64,000 nucleotides of DNA, taken from Leptasterias polaris (taxonomy: Eukaryota > Echinodermata > Asteroidea > Forcipulatida > Asteriidae). Position numbers and translations under genes: made by a program. Below the pieces are notes generated by a model. That model did not search any database, was not told the DNA's origin, and saw nothing but the letters and a program-made list of their open reading frames with translations. Of this stretch, positions 1 to 10,853 are shown in pieces; positions within the stretch are counted from its first letter, which is position 1, and every line of letters begins with the position of its first letter. The stretch spans positions 2,976,001-3,040,000 of the forward strand of contig JAZGTN010000002.1 in assembly GCA_037783415.1 (NCBI GenBank), in the 5' to 3' direction.

Positions 1-306
1 TGTCTGCTTGGTGAAGAAAATAGTTTTTATTTTCTTCAGTTATAAAGCATTTATGCTCTTTGGATACTGTTCCAAGAAGCTACTTGCAATTTTTAACCCC
101 AGGGGTTACAAAAAGTTTGAAATGCCATCATTTCAAGCTGCCACCTAACATTTTGATCCTAGATTCAGACTTTTCCCTTAGCATTGACTCGCATATATGA
201 CCTAGTAGAGGGCAAGGCAGTACACTAGTGTTGGATTCGGAAGGAAACTGTGAGATTTGTGGCCCCCAAAAAACATCTTGACAAATTGTGTTTAATCTTA
301 ATCCAG

Positions 307-1939
307 TATCTTTCTTCTGATCAACAGTTGTCAAGACTGAAATCCGACCTGAAGGACGTCCTTTACTCTCATAAGTGGACGCCCGATGCGTACCTCCTTG
401 CTAAGGCATACGTAGCAGAGGATGATCCCAGTGCTGGGTAAATGAAAACATCATTATTATTGTTAATATTGTTTTTATTGTTATTAATATTAATATTAGT
501 ATTATGATTATTGTTAATAATGGGTTTATTCAAAACACTCTCCAAAGCAACCCCAGGTTAAACTATTCGAAAATAATAAAAATTGAGTAAATCAAAAAAA
601 AATTACACAGGGATGAAACTTTTTTTTAAAGCGAGCATGTGTGGTCAGGAAATACAATCAACTAACATCCTGAATAAGATTGATATAATTTTAGAATTCT
701 TGCAATGAAACCAGAGATGTCTCATAAGTAAACTAAATGCAGGTGTAACTCGAAAGCCTGATGAAATCTGTACCTTTATATGAAGTCGCTTGTTAAATTG
801 GATACGATGATGAGTGTTCTGGAGCTTTTTCCAATCCTCTGCTTGGGCCATGTAGGCTCAGAGTTTTGTTGTAATCAGGACAATGAAATTGGGTCGAGCA
901 TCTCAATGCTCTATGAATCTGGGCGCCTTGTCTATGTATGTCTGTATTAAAAATCAATATGTATTCATTCAATTTTAATCTTCTTTTGTTTCAGGGATGG
1001 AAAACTTCCAATAATATCATTAAAGAATCAATCCAAAAAATTGTAAGTAAACAAAAATGTGGGGAAAAGAAAAAAATTGGGGACTTTTTGGACGCTAGGT
1101 GGCAGCAGACTTACCAGGCAAATCCATTGTTCTCAATAATGTGCGCATGCTCAGAACTATGTAAACAATAAGTTAGTAAACAATGGACATTTACCAAGTA
1201 AGTCTGCTGCCACCTAGCGTTCCAAAGTCTTCCATTAGATGGCTGATTGAAGTTGTGTTTTTTACTGTGGAATTAGGTATTTGCAATTACATTGTCATAT
1301 ACGGGATTTGAGGCACACTACACCCCTCCCCCCCTCCTCGATCCACTAAGCGAAAGTAGTAGTCCCTGCCAATTTCCCTACCTTCCGCCCAGGTAGTAGT
1401 TAATAAGCAGGACAGTTCTTTTTAGAACTGAGAAGTCTCCTGAAGTCTCCCAAATTCTGAATAATCTACTCCGCGGCAGTAGAATAAATAGCAAGACAAG
1501 TTCTCATAGAACAAAATCTCCCACAAGAAATACACATGGTGTTACCGAATACCAAATATACATACAATTTTATAGTCGGTTAAGTTATGAATATTAGCCA
1601 AGGCATTTTGTTTAACGACAAGTAGGTTATATTTGTTAAAGTGGTCAACAGTTATTACATCAAAATGGTTTCAAAACATTGTTACCAATCATTCAGCAAC
1701 AATGCCGTGTTGAAATGTTCTAATATTTTGATAAATCTTATGATTGCCTAAAAGAAGAATATGAAATAATCAGCAGTTTTGTAAAATTTCATTATTACAG
1801 ACCGGAGGCAGCATTCAGCCAGAATAGCTTCTCCCTCCCTCCCCTAACCCAGACGATGGGGAACAAGGTTGCCGAGAGACAGAAGAGGGTAGATGCCGTC
1901 AAGAGAGCACGGCAACAACGTAAAGAGGTCATCCTTTGA
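307..1939 (+). CDS. 3' end of an unidentified spliced gene (last three exons)
   Basis: Three exons join in one frame: about 328-437 (acceptor CAG at 325-327; an in-frame alternative acceptor ends at 306), 995-1042 (acceptor TTTCAG, donor GTAAGT) and 1801-1939 (acceptor ATTACAG, stop TGA 1937-1939). The donor after 437 is GTAAAT. Together they encode roughly 98 residues: a segment with SDLKDVLYSHKW and DAYLLAKAYVAEDDP, then DGKLPIISLKNQSKK, then a basic helical tail ending in KRARQQRKEVIL. The joined frame stays open across both junctions with correct phases, which supports a real gene. The upstream part lies outside the window. I do not recognise the family; the basic, Arg/Lys/Gln-rich C-terminus could be a short coiled coil. 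Confidence 0.55.
1082..1230. mobile_element. MITE with ~30-bp terminal inverted repeats carrying CTCF-like motifs
   Basis: The left end (1082-1111) and right end (about 1200-1230) are inverted copies built around CTAGGTGGCAGCAGACTT, enclosing about 90 bp. It sits in the last intron of the gene ending at 1939. Related copies occur at 27803-27936 (both ends) and 7322-7390 (one end). The AGGTGGCAG core matches the animal CTCF consensus, and the two ends point towards each other. Element status follows from inverted ends plus multiple copies; CTCF binding is inference. Confidence 0.7.
1301..1560. repeat. Dispersed retroelement-like repeat, copy 1
   Basis: This segment is a diverged direct copy of 35586-35830. 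Shared blocks include CTCGATCCAC, TAATAAGCAGGACAGTTCTT, CAGAACTGAGAAGTCTCC, CTACTCCGCGGCA and ACACATGGTGTTACC. It lies in the last intron of the gene ending at 1939. The class is uncertain: it may be the terminal part of a Penelope-like or other retroelement, because the second copy lies just downstream of a Penelope-style segment. Confidence 0.5.
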
Positions 1940-2352
1940 CCGCCTACATTAACTATCATTATATTACCGAGGGTCCACTCTGTCTATTAGAGGGCCAGTT
2001 CAGTCACAGTCACAGTGTTGTTATTTAAAAAGTTGAATACAGTTTATTTATTTTTATTGGGACCACAAAGAAGAAACTTATTTAAATACCATGCCTTTCT
2101 CTAAAGACACCTTGCATAATTATGACATCACAAGCTCAAAGAGCGCCCTCAACTGGTTTCAATGGAATGCCTAATATTGGTTGAGAGTTGTGCGTGGAGT
2201 GTACACAGATTTCATTGTAAGGTCAGCCTATGCAAGGGGTCTTTTTTTCATCGCTGCGTGTTGAGACATGGCTCAGAAGTAGGATGACGTAGCTGATTTT
2301 TCAACACGCTATTTTTGCAGTAAAATTGATTTGAAAATAATATGAAATTGAT
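1940..2352. other. Intergenic, nothing recognised
   Basis: This follows the stop codon of the gene ending at 1939. It should contain that gene's 3' UTR, but no canonical AATAAA is seen nearby on the + strand. No other coding or repeat structure is recognised. Confidence 0.4.
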
Positions 2353-2536
2353 TTGGGTTCCCTTTTTTGATTGAGAAATTTAACAAGTAGATGTTTGTTT
2401 ATCACAAGACATATTGGGTTCCCTTTTTTGATTGAGAAATTTAACAAGTAGATGTTTGTTTATCACAAGACATATTGGGTTCCCTTTTTTGATTGAGAAA
2501 TTTAACAAGTAGATGTTTGTTTATCACAAGACATAT
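2353..2536. repeat. 61-bp tandem repeat, three near-identical copies
   Basis: The unit begins TTGGGTTCCCTTTTTTGATT and ends AAGACATA. Copies start at 2353, 2414 and 2475 with essentially no differences, so the expansion is recent. Confidence 0.9.
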
Positions 2537-3559
2537 TATTTGAAATAAGAAATTTTATTTGTGACCTTTACGGTTAAATGGAAGTACATAAAATATTGCG
2601 AATGTTTGCAGTCACTTTAGGCAGTTTGGCACAAGACACTTGCGGCCACTTTGGTTCCTAAAAGGTTAAGACTGTGTGATACCATTGACGAGAAAATGGG
2701 AGTTAAGAAATATATTCATCAGAATGGGCATGCATAATGTGATACCAGCTGCAGCTTTACTTTGCTGGTCCTTCAGCCTGGTAACCCGTTTTACCGGAAC
2801 TACTCTTTGTAGTAACAAAGTGTCTTCAAACAGGGTTAATGCTGGCAAGAATTGCATCCACTTGTTGACTGATGCCTTGGCACAAAGTATTATGTACAGT
2901 GATTGAAATTAATACATACTTGAGGGTTTTTGTGCAAAATAAGACAAAATGATGTGATTGAACTGGCTCTTTAAATCATTTACTTTTTAAACTTGGCTTT
3001 TTTTCCCTATAGTCTGCAGTGACATCCGTGTTTTGTATTGAGTTGATGTATGTTCTGGGGCTGATGTCATAATGCTGCTAAGCGTATCAGGTTTACTTGC
3101 TTAGCAAATATTAGCAGGTAACTATTGGGATTAATACATTGTACATGCTGTATTTTCACTGGTTAACTGTTCGATCAGCAAATCAGCGGCTTTTACAAAC
3201 AGGCCCCAGTTAAGATGTTTTGAAGACAAGCGAAATATGCTGATAAAGTGCTTGCTCAGAGTGCGTCTAAAATGCAATGTGTTCAATATTTGGTACTCAA
3301 TGATTATCACAAAAGACCGACCCTGTAGGCCCCGCCCACCATAGCAACTGTCTATCTATTGCATCTTTCTCTGTCCTGCGCCATACAGAAAAAGCCACTG
3401 CGCAGCAGTCCAATTGGTGGACACTTTGCAATGGGATTTAAACGTATTAGTCTCATGGGAACTTGTTAGCGCTTGTGATTGGTGGATTCATTTAGGGGGC
3501 GAAGCTTGTTGAGTTGGCCTGTTTTGCATTGTGATTCTTATAAAATTCCCAGCAGTCCA
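2537..3559. other. Intergenic, no gene recognised
   Basis: AT-rich sequence with only short chance ORFs on both strands. I see no splice-linked coding segment. The stretch about 3300-3560 is relatively GC-rich but without a recognisable motif. Confidence 0.4.
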
Positions 3560-3692
3560 GGGGTCGATTTCACAAAGCACTAAGATTCATCAGTATTACC
3601 ATAGTGATTTGTACTGGGACATCACTCTTTGCTAAGCAACTGCGATGGATTTGCAGTTACGATCAATCTTAACTCTTTGTGAAATCGAGCCC
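3560..3692. mobile_element. MITE with ends GGGTCGATTTCACAAAGCAC
   Basis: The left end GGGTCGATTTCACAAAGCAC is mirrored at the right by CTTTGTGAAATCGAGCCC, giving a 133-bp element. Diverged relatives lie at 23525-23668, 23780-23907 and 45251-45399, all sharing internal words such as CTAAGCAAAGTGTGATGTC. Confidence 0.75.
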
Positions 3693-4214
3693 AGGACGAA
3701 TTGCATAAATCTACTTAAAAGTACAACTGTCCGGACATGCAGTACTCCGTTTGTGATGTAATCAGTACATGGGTCTATACAGGATGCTGGGTTTCTTGTT
3801 CACAACTAAGCTCATTTAGAATGCGCACAAAACATGGCAAAAAAAAGGTTAAAGGTGCTATAATGTCGCACTCTACAATTAGGTGCAGCAAATTGGTTCC
3901 TTTGACCCTTCCAAAGAGTTAGCTGTTTGTATAGTGGGCTATGCAGAAGATTGTGTGTACCCATTTAGAAGTCTATGCGCCCTCTTTGGTAACTTTAGCA
4001 TCAATATGTAGAGTGTAATTATGGTAATTTCAAATACACTCTGACCATCAGAATCAACATGAGACGTGATGCTTTTAATAAACAAAGGAATTTTCTGTCA
4101 GTAAGAGGTCAATGTTTAAAAGGAAGTGCTCGCTGAAAATATCGCTAGGTGTACATTCATATTGGCATTAAATAACTATAGTAATAAACTAAAAAGGAAC
4201 TGACTGGTAAATAT

Positions 4215-4346
4215 AAATCAATTTTGGGGTGAACAGAAAAAAGTGACAAGAGTTGGATTGAACCAGCAACCTCCAGGTTTCCGTACCGGTGCTGTAGCTC
4301 AGTTGGTAGAGCAGTGGTCAACTGTTCTCTGTTCACCCCAAAATGG
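4215..4346. mobile_element. Head-to-head inverted pair of tRNA-derived SINE fragments
   Basis: The + strand has a Pol III A-box-like TAGCTCAGTTGG near 4295, while the left half carries the complement of a B-box-like GGTTCAATCC near 4255. Both outer ends are inverted copies of TTTTGGGGTGAACAGA. This fits two 5'/3'-truncated SINE pieces in opposite orientation, not a tRNA gene, since no continuous cloverleaf can be drawn. Confidence 0.55.
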
Positions 4347-5280
4347 CTTTGAATAATGGCAGTGGTTTGCAACCAAGTCTCTGTTTCGTCAGGTGGAAAT
4401 GTAAAAATATAATTGATAACCTGAATATTTGGTGAACTACGAAAAGGTGTTAAATAAGTAAATAATTATTATACAGTGGTTTATACCTCCAGTTTCATCT
4501 AAATCTACTTGCCGTGTAGTACATTTTAATGCAGCCCTTGCCTACACAGTGCTATGTACTAGAACCCAAAGCGAGACTGGGTGGAAAAATTATTCTGGCC
4601 CTTCATGTGTGCAAAACTACATTAACGAATCATGGGAATGTGACAAAGATGTTCACTGAGCGATAAAAGTCAAAACCAGTGGCTTCTTATTCTGTTAATT
4701 CTTTTTCAAAACTGAGTGACTATTTTGGAATACTTTGTAAATTGTTACTTAATATTGCAAGTCTCGCGCGTTTTCGAGCATTTTGGGGGACCTTGGGTGC
4801 CACCTACATTGTTATAACGCATGAAGGAAACAAAATCGCGCACTTTCACGGAGCCCTCTCAAAACTTGGAATACGCACGAGACTTTCCAAGCTTATTGGA
4901 AGAGCGAACTCTCTCCAGACTCTTTCTGTGTCAAAGTTAAATCTGAACTGTATTTAACTTCCTGTAAATATTGTCAAATCATGTGTGTGTATAATTTAAA
5001 CAGTTTAAATTAGTTGGACTTGGACAAGGGTGCAAAGAAACAATAAAATAATATATTTGTTGCCTCTGAGATTGCGCCTGGCTGTGTATTTTGTCCGTAG
5101 AAATAAAACCCACAGAATGCCGAGCTACTGTCATCTGCGTTTGCTATGCACGACCACAATGTTTATAGCAAAGATTAGCATGCGAGTCGGTTGTGTTTGT
5201 ATGGTAAAACTAATGGAAATGTTTGTCATGCTTTTAAAATGGCAGCGTACACGAACTGACTCGTTCCAAGAATCAGAGCT
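4347..5280. other. Intergenic, no gene recognised
   Basis: Contains only short chance ORFs (the longest, 4679-4957, has no recognisable protein features). No inverted or tandem repeat was detected by eye. Confidence 0.4.
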
Positions 5281-5531
5281 GGGCCCAATTTCATGGCTCT
5301 GCTTACCGCCGAATTCGGCGCTTGCGGTCACCATTCTCCGCTTACCGAGCAAGCGCCGAAATTCTGTGCTAGCTGTGTAAGCGTAGAATGCCTGGTAACG
5401 TAGACTACGCACGCGCACAAGCAAAAATTCCCTGCTAACCCGTGAAATACGCTTGACGTAAGCGCGGAATTCCCTGCTTCCGTAAGCGCCGATTCTTTGC
5501 TTACGGTAAGCAGAGCCATGAAATTGGGCCC
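5281..5531. mobile_element. MITE with GGGCCCAATTTCATGG ends, full copy
   Basis: Near-perfect terminal inverted repeats: GGGCCCAATTTCATGGCTCT at 5281-5300 is mirrored at 5512-5531. The 251-bp interior contains further inverted blocks. Other copies are at 55658-55883 and, interrupted, at 36211-37165. The overlapping chance ORFs in this stretch are not genes. Confidence 0.85.
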
Positions 5532-5812
5532 AGACGGGGGGCACATAATTATAACTACACAAACATGAAGTTTGATTTTTATGTGTACGATTTCGGCGCA
5601 GCGTGATTTAAGCCCTATAAGCCTTTACGTACTTGGTGATTACCAACTTCTTAAAAAAGTTTTAATAGCATGGGATCTGAACACAATTTGATGCGTCGAA
5701 TTTGAGCGTATTTGTAACTCTAAAGATTTTGTTACAATATTTTGATCCCAAAGTGAGTTCAACTTCGACACATCAAATACTGGGGTGCACCAAAGAGGGC
5801 ACACCTGGGGCA

Positions 5813-5962
5813 AATTTCATACAGCAAAGCACAAAAACTTGCTAAGCACTTAGAAATGTTGTTTAGCCGAACCGGGTTACCAGCCAAAGTTGTATAGAGT
5901 TTACATTGTTGCCATTGTTGCAGTATCCTCTGCTTTACAGCTGCATCAAATTAGGCCCTGGT
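5813..5962. mobile_element. Diverged GCTTAGCA-type MITE copy
   Basis: Related in order and content to 9114-9286: GGGCAAATTTCAT, GCTAAGCACTT, GGTTACCAGCCAAA, CAGTATCCTCTGC and AAATTAGGCCC occur in the same arrangement. Both ends are decayed. Confidence 0.55.
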
Positions 5963-6419
5963 CGTTTGCTGAACTTATTAGATATACAGTGTGCAGCCGA
6001 TCCTGGAAAACATGATTTAGGACACGAATTTAAGAATAACTGAATTGTTTATGGTAAGTAGGGGGGCCTACGCCAAGGTGGTTAAGTTAGAGTTTAACAA
6101 ACATAGAATGGGATGGTAACATATGATCTGCTTTCCACCATCAACACAATGAGTTAGTGTAAAAACTATACAAAATAGTTGTTGCAAAAAATTGTAATTT
6201 GTTCGTTTGTTTTGGTACTCTAATAATTTTGTTCCAACTAGACCAAAGAGATCAAACTGGACCCAAATTATGGAACTCCCTCCTCCCTGCTTCCTGTCAG
6301 GAAAAAACTATCAAGTTAGTCCGAAAAATAAAGTTTTAAAGAGTCTTGTAATTAAGTATTAATAGCATTCAAACTTATCGTAGGCCTATACATATTGATT
6401 TATTAAACTTTTATTAATT

Positions 6420-6449
6420 AGCTGTTCCGACCTAGCTGTCGGAACAGCT
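6420..6449. repeat. 12-bp perfect hairpin followed by a T tract, copy 1
   Basis: AGCTGTTCCGAC and GTCGGAACAGCT are separated by 6 bases and followed by seven further T. An identical stem recurs at 37833-37862. It probably marks the end of a transposable-element family; it is not a bacterial terminator in this eukaryotic context. Confidence 0.6.
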
Positions 6450-6701
6450 TTTTTTATTTATTATTACATTGGTGTCAGGGTAAAAATCAAATATATGGAA
6501 ATATTCCAGCAGGATTACCACAATTGGGAAACGCATTCCATAACAATTTAATTAATCTGGAATTATATCAGAAAACGTCTTTCCATAGGCGTTTGACATA
6601 CTGCCCCCACCCGAAGAATTGTTCGTGGACGGGGGGCAAATTGCGTTCATCAGGCCGTTTCAGTGCCGTGTTTTTCAATCTCGTTGCGCATGGCACAGTC
6701 A

Positions 6702-9700
6702 TCATGGTATCTCCGAGTTGTGTTTGGTCACAACAATCACCGCCGTGTCAGTGTTGGTCATTATCCTTCCGCCGTCCGCTCTCCAGGAGAACTGCTGTAG
6801 CATCTTAGCGGCTTCCTGCACTATTTTCTTTGGCGCATTGATACGGAAGTCCACAACGCGCGTGATGAAGTCCCAGAGACAGTCCCCATTGGCTGATGAG
6901 TGGTCGTTACGTAGGCACGCGGTGACGTCCAGGATGCCTCTGATGTTGTACCGCTCATAGGTGGGTACCCCTTTGCAAAGTTCCTTTTCTATGTCATGGA
7001 CGGACATGTAAGGCAACATCCCTGGCTTAAACGGTTGCAGGGCACCACGGATCCTGGCAATACTACTTTTATCTGCAAAGGAAACAATTTCAAGCAAATG
7101 AAAACTGGGTCGATAGAGTTTTTACTGGAGTCTTCTTATGATAGTAGGCCTAATGGCTAGTGGTAATTATCACATAAAAAGGCCTACATACAGTACACGC
7201 ATAATGCTCATTATTTCTTACGTATTTTAATGACTTGGATGGTCTGATCTTTTGAGAGTGGCAGGTTATCATAAACTGTAAAATGGTTATTATAAACTCT
7301 CATTTTTAAAACATTCAGAATACGTAGGTGGCAGCAGACTTACCAGGAAAAACATTGTTCTCGGATCATAATCATACCTAGAACTACATACGAAACCACG
7401 ACTTGGGCCTGGACTTTGGCTTTGCTCCGCTAGATTTTTTTTACTTTTCTTTACGGGGTAGTCTTGGTCACGGGGAAACCAGGCGGATATAGCCCAAGTC
7501 GGAAACCCAAGCCCAAGCCGAGGTAAAGCCTCATACAATGGGACTTAACTTATACTACGTCTGGCGCCCCACCTCCTGGCTTTCCCATTGGCTTTCTCTG
7601 ATGTAAAAAAAAACTAGCCAAGCAATGTTTTCGCCCGAATAGCATTTCACTGCAATAAGGTCGGGGATGGGAGTGTGAAAGAAAAAACGATATGATAATT
7701 GTTTAAAATACATCGAAGCCTAATTTTGAATGTTCTATTATCACCTGATTCATACGTGATGAACAAGACTCCCCCAGGATTTAGACTTTGGTAGTATTTC
7801 ATGAAGGTGTTCTCCAACTCCACCAGATTGATGTGATAAAGCACGTGGACCATGTGGATCAGGTCAAAGGTCATATTATGAATACTCTCCGTCTGCCAAA
7901 CGAAATACATATGATTGTTTTCTTTCAATTTAATTCTGAAGAAAGAAAACAAATCTAAATTGCGTAAACCATGAGTATTAACACATCTGCATCACTACAC
8001 TGATTAATATTGTGAGATGTAAAAAGTATGGTTCTTTTTACATGCAGGGCATAAGTTTGGTAATTGTCAAAGACAGTATCCTCCTGGTATGTGCTTTCAG
8101 ATGATTCATGCAGAATCCTCAAGCCTTTCTCAGATTCATTGTTTGGTGACGTCGTTCTCTAAAACTACATTAGGCCTACTTCAAAAGGTGTCGTTTCTAA
8201 CAATGTTCAACAGCTCTCCAGTGCTCTTTTACCAAGTAAGTTTTGATGGTCATTAATTTTTGGAGCAATTACCAAAGGTATGCTTAGGCATGTAAAGGGC
8301 AACATTTTCCCGTGGTTATGGTGGAGGCATTTCTGTGAGCATTTAGTATGACAGAGCTGCTTTCGTCCCCTCTGAAAATATTGACTCTTTCCGCCATCTT
8401 GCGAGATGTTTCAAAGGAGGAAGACATGAGACGGCACTTACGGCACTCACGATGAACTGAGACGATGTCTTCTGATGGTAGGCGAACTCGACTCCGGAGA
8501 GATCGTTTTCCGCCATGAGTTGACGGTACAGTCTCATCTGGGACGGGTCTGGCTCTACAACGGTAGTCAAGACTCGTGGATGCCGAGGAAGTAGCACCCG
8601 TAGAATGGCCGCATCGACTTCACCTTCAAATCAAGTCCAAAGAACGTTAACTTGCCAGAAAATTGTGCTGGTGTCAGATAATCAGAACAATCGTTGTACC
8701 CATTAAACTATACTTCAAGCTTTAAGGGCTTCCAAGATTGACCTTCCTTAAAAATTCCAGTAATGTCTGCCAAACCAGAAATGGTTACAATCAGATTTCA
8801 TGTAAAACACCTTTTTGTTTGTAGTTTTGACTCATAAACCCTGTCACCCTAAAGGGCGTGATCAATGACGTACTGTAGTTATTTTTTCTGTTTTTTTGTT
8901 TTAATAATGTGACATCTGACATGACCATGATGTATTATTAATAGATTAACCTTTTCTATCAGCAAAACAAAAAGCACGTTTTAAACTAAAACTATTCTTA
9001 AATTTAGGTTCTTGGCTAGCCTGCTGCCCAGACGTTGGTTGAGGTGACTCAAAGTGTAAACTGTTTTAAGAGTTTTATGAAACACAAATCTAACGTCGTG
9101 AACCAAGACTAAAGGGCCAAATTTCATAGAGCTGCTTAAGCACAAACGATTGCTAAGCACAACAAAATCATGCTGACCGCGTTTATAAGTTACCAGCCAA
9201 ACTACAATGTCATGTACAACTTGTGACTGGTATCCTGCTCATTGTTAAGCAATATTTTCTGCTTAGGCAGCCCCATGAAATTGGGCTGAGGTCTTTGCAA
9301 ATAAAACTGTTTTTGGCGGTTTTTGCTTGGCTAACATTACTCATTTTCTCTTTGGTCTGATACTGACTGTATCTCTCCCTACAGACAAGAGTTTTATGAA
9401 CTCACCAGATCCACTGCCTACTCCAAGCATCTTGTATATTTCTGGACGCCAGACCGATGGCTGGTCGCATTCAATGTTCCTTGCTAATATTCCACCACTC
9501 TGAAAACCCAAGTTTTGAAGATCGACGAGCTTGGCTAAGTTGTCACCTATCCACCCTTGGACACCCTGCCACTCATCAGAGAACCCCTGGAACTCATCGA
9601 GGCATTCCATGTACCTCTCGGTGTTGTCGTACAGCCACGGGAAGAACGCGGGCTGGTCTTCGGCAGCTTGTGAGCCTGGGCTACCGCAGGACGACTCTTG

Positions 9701-10003
9701 CTGGCAGTGTTCTGTTGCCAGTTCTCTTCCATCGACGGTCTGATCCGGGTTGAATTGACTCCCATAGTTTGGTTTCTGAGAGCTTGGAGATAGAAGTATG
9801 TTGATAGTTTGCTTAGACTGTTGATGTTTTATGTATGGGTCGCTGCACCCAATCGAAAACGAGCGAAAACGTGGGGTCAGAAACGTCGGGCGCACCGTAT
9901 TGCTTACCGAACGAGACCGGACGTCGGGTCCCGGTATTAAGCATGCAACATGCGAGATGCCACTAATTTGAGCAGCCAAATGCTCCTCTGGTTTGGACAT
10001 CAT
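6702..10003 (-). CDS. HNMT: Histamine N-methyltransferase-like SAM-dependent methyltransferase
   Basis: Four exons on the - strand: 9406-10003, 8451-8623, 7745-7892 and 6702-7072 (stop TGA at 6702-6704). All junctions are GT-AG and in phase, giving 429 residues if translation starts at 10003. Exon 1 ends in the SAM-binding motif I GVGSGSG, continued by EVDAAILR in exon 2. EPDPSQM is the acidic ribose-binding region, FDLIHMVHVLYHI matches the HNMT post-II motif, and GDCLWDFITRVVDF matches the family C-terminus. HNMT methylates the imidazole ring of histamine in the cytosol. Homology starts only near FFPWLYDNTERYMECLDEF, so about 115 residues precede the usual start (family length about 290). 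These may be a real extension or part of an unrecognised 5' intron. Substrate is inferred from family. Confidence 0.85.
7322..7390. mobile_element. One end of the CTCF-motif MITE
   Basis: TAGGTGGCAGCAGACTTACC at 7325-7344, followed by a decayed ACATTGTTCTC block, matches the left end of the element at 1082-1230. The opposite end is not found nearby. It lies in the last intron of the HNMT-like gene. Confidence 0.55.
7383..7530. mobile_element. MITE with CGAAACCACGACTTGGGC ends
   Basis: Inverted ends around ACTTGGGC... and ...AGCCCAAGTC, with GAAACCACGACTTGGG at left. Relatives are at 26317-26473 and 26913-27067. It lies within the last intron of the HNMT-like gene. Confidence 0.5.
8070..8285. 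mobile_element. Diverged Kolobok-like MITE fragment
   Basis: Shares the internal words TTTCTCAGATT, CAACAGCTCTCCAGTGCTC, ACCAAGTAAGTTTT and GGTCATTAATTTTTGGAG with copies at 51583-51925, 53745-53950 and 29640-29830. It is intronic in the HNMT-like gene. Confidence 0.5.
9114..9286. mobile_element. MITE with GGGCCAAATTTCATAGAGCTGCTTA end
   Basis: Left end GGGCCAAATTTCATAGAG at 9114 and right end CCCCATGAAATTGGGC near 9286 are inverted relatives. The interior includes GCTAAGCACAACAAAATCAT and TTACCAGCCAA. It lies in the first intron of the HNMT-like gene and is the simple form of the element that carries the 18-bp array at 30598-31364. Confidence 0.7.
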
Positions 10004-10175
10004 TGTCTGTATGTTAAGGAGATCGGGTTGTTTAGAAGAACTGAACTACCACCGGAAAATTGTGAACGCAAACATAACACCAATGAAGGGGTTTTTCATA
10101 ATTTGGATTGTAGGGCCTACACTTCCGAACATCCTACGTTCAGTGAAACCAGCCCAGCTCCTTACACAATCCAAT

Positions 10176-10298
10176 AACATAATAGGCCCTATCTCTTTTG
10201 ACAGCCCATCCCACCCCACTTAATTTATTGTTTATGAACAAACTGAAAGCTTATAACGATTTTGTTGGAACTTGGAAAGTGTTGCTGGTTTAATCTAT
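10176..10298. repeat. 123-bp direct repeat flanking the retrotransposon (left copy)
   Basis: This starts AACATAATAGGCCCTATCTC and ends GGTTTAATCTAT. It is repeated almost exactly at 12778-12900. It is far too long to be an integrase target-site duplication. Confidence 0.85.
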
Positions 10299-10310
10299 CA
10301 TGCTACGCAA

Positions 10311-10531
10311 TGTAGTGATTGTTATGTAGGCTGAATTATGTTACGCAATAAACCAGCCAGGCGTGACGAAGGTTGGGCGGCAGTTTGCGCCCCAGCCACC
10401 AGTGTTGTTCCAGCCATCCTGTGTGTCTCGTGTCTCCCTCTTCACGTAGGGGTCCATGCTACCGCGACCATTCGGAGCCGGAGGCGCAACTAGCTGAGTG
10501 TTGGTAAATGTGGTGGTTACTAAATACTACA
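10311..10531 (+). repeat. 5' LTR, 221 bp
   Basis: It begins TGTAGTGATTG and ends AAATACTACA, with TGTAGT/ACTACA inverted tips, and is followed directly by TTGGCGACGAG, a typical spot for a primer-binding site. The first 79-80 bases reappear reverse-complemented at 12699-12777, which independently confirms the 5' boundary. Confidence 0.8.
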
Positions 10532-10853
10532 TTGGCGACGAGAATAAATTGTGCGTGAAAGTTTTTAAGAACGGAAATAGTCGTTAAAACTAATTATTCA
10601 AAAAAGTATCTGCATTTTACTGTTCACGCTTTGCCCAATCATAGAAAGTGAATGACAAATTCGGCGTTAGCTGGATGTCCAAAGTGAAATAAATAAATTG
10701 TTATTCAATTACGTATATTACTCTGTTGCACATTGATTAAATTTGTATAAATGTAGTGTAAAACTATAACCTGCTATACCAAGCATCAATGTTCATTTTT
10801 CAGACGTTGTCGTTTAACCAAATAATAATAATCGTAATTTTTGCAATAAAATA

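Noticed and set aside
5030..5562. Overlapping ORFs of 72-143 codons on both strands
   Set aside because: They lie over or beside a GGGCCC-type MITE with perfect inverted repeats, and the same words recur at 36-37 kb and 55.7 kb as non-coding copies.
6420..6456. Rho-independent transcription terminator
   Set aside because: The shape matches, but the context is animal DNA with introns; treated as a repeat hairpin.
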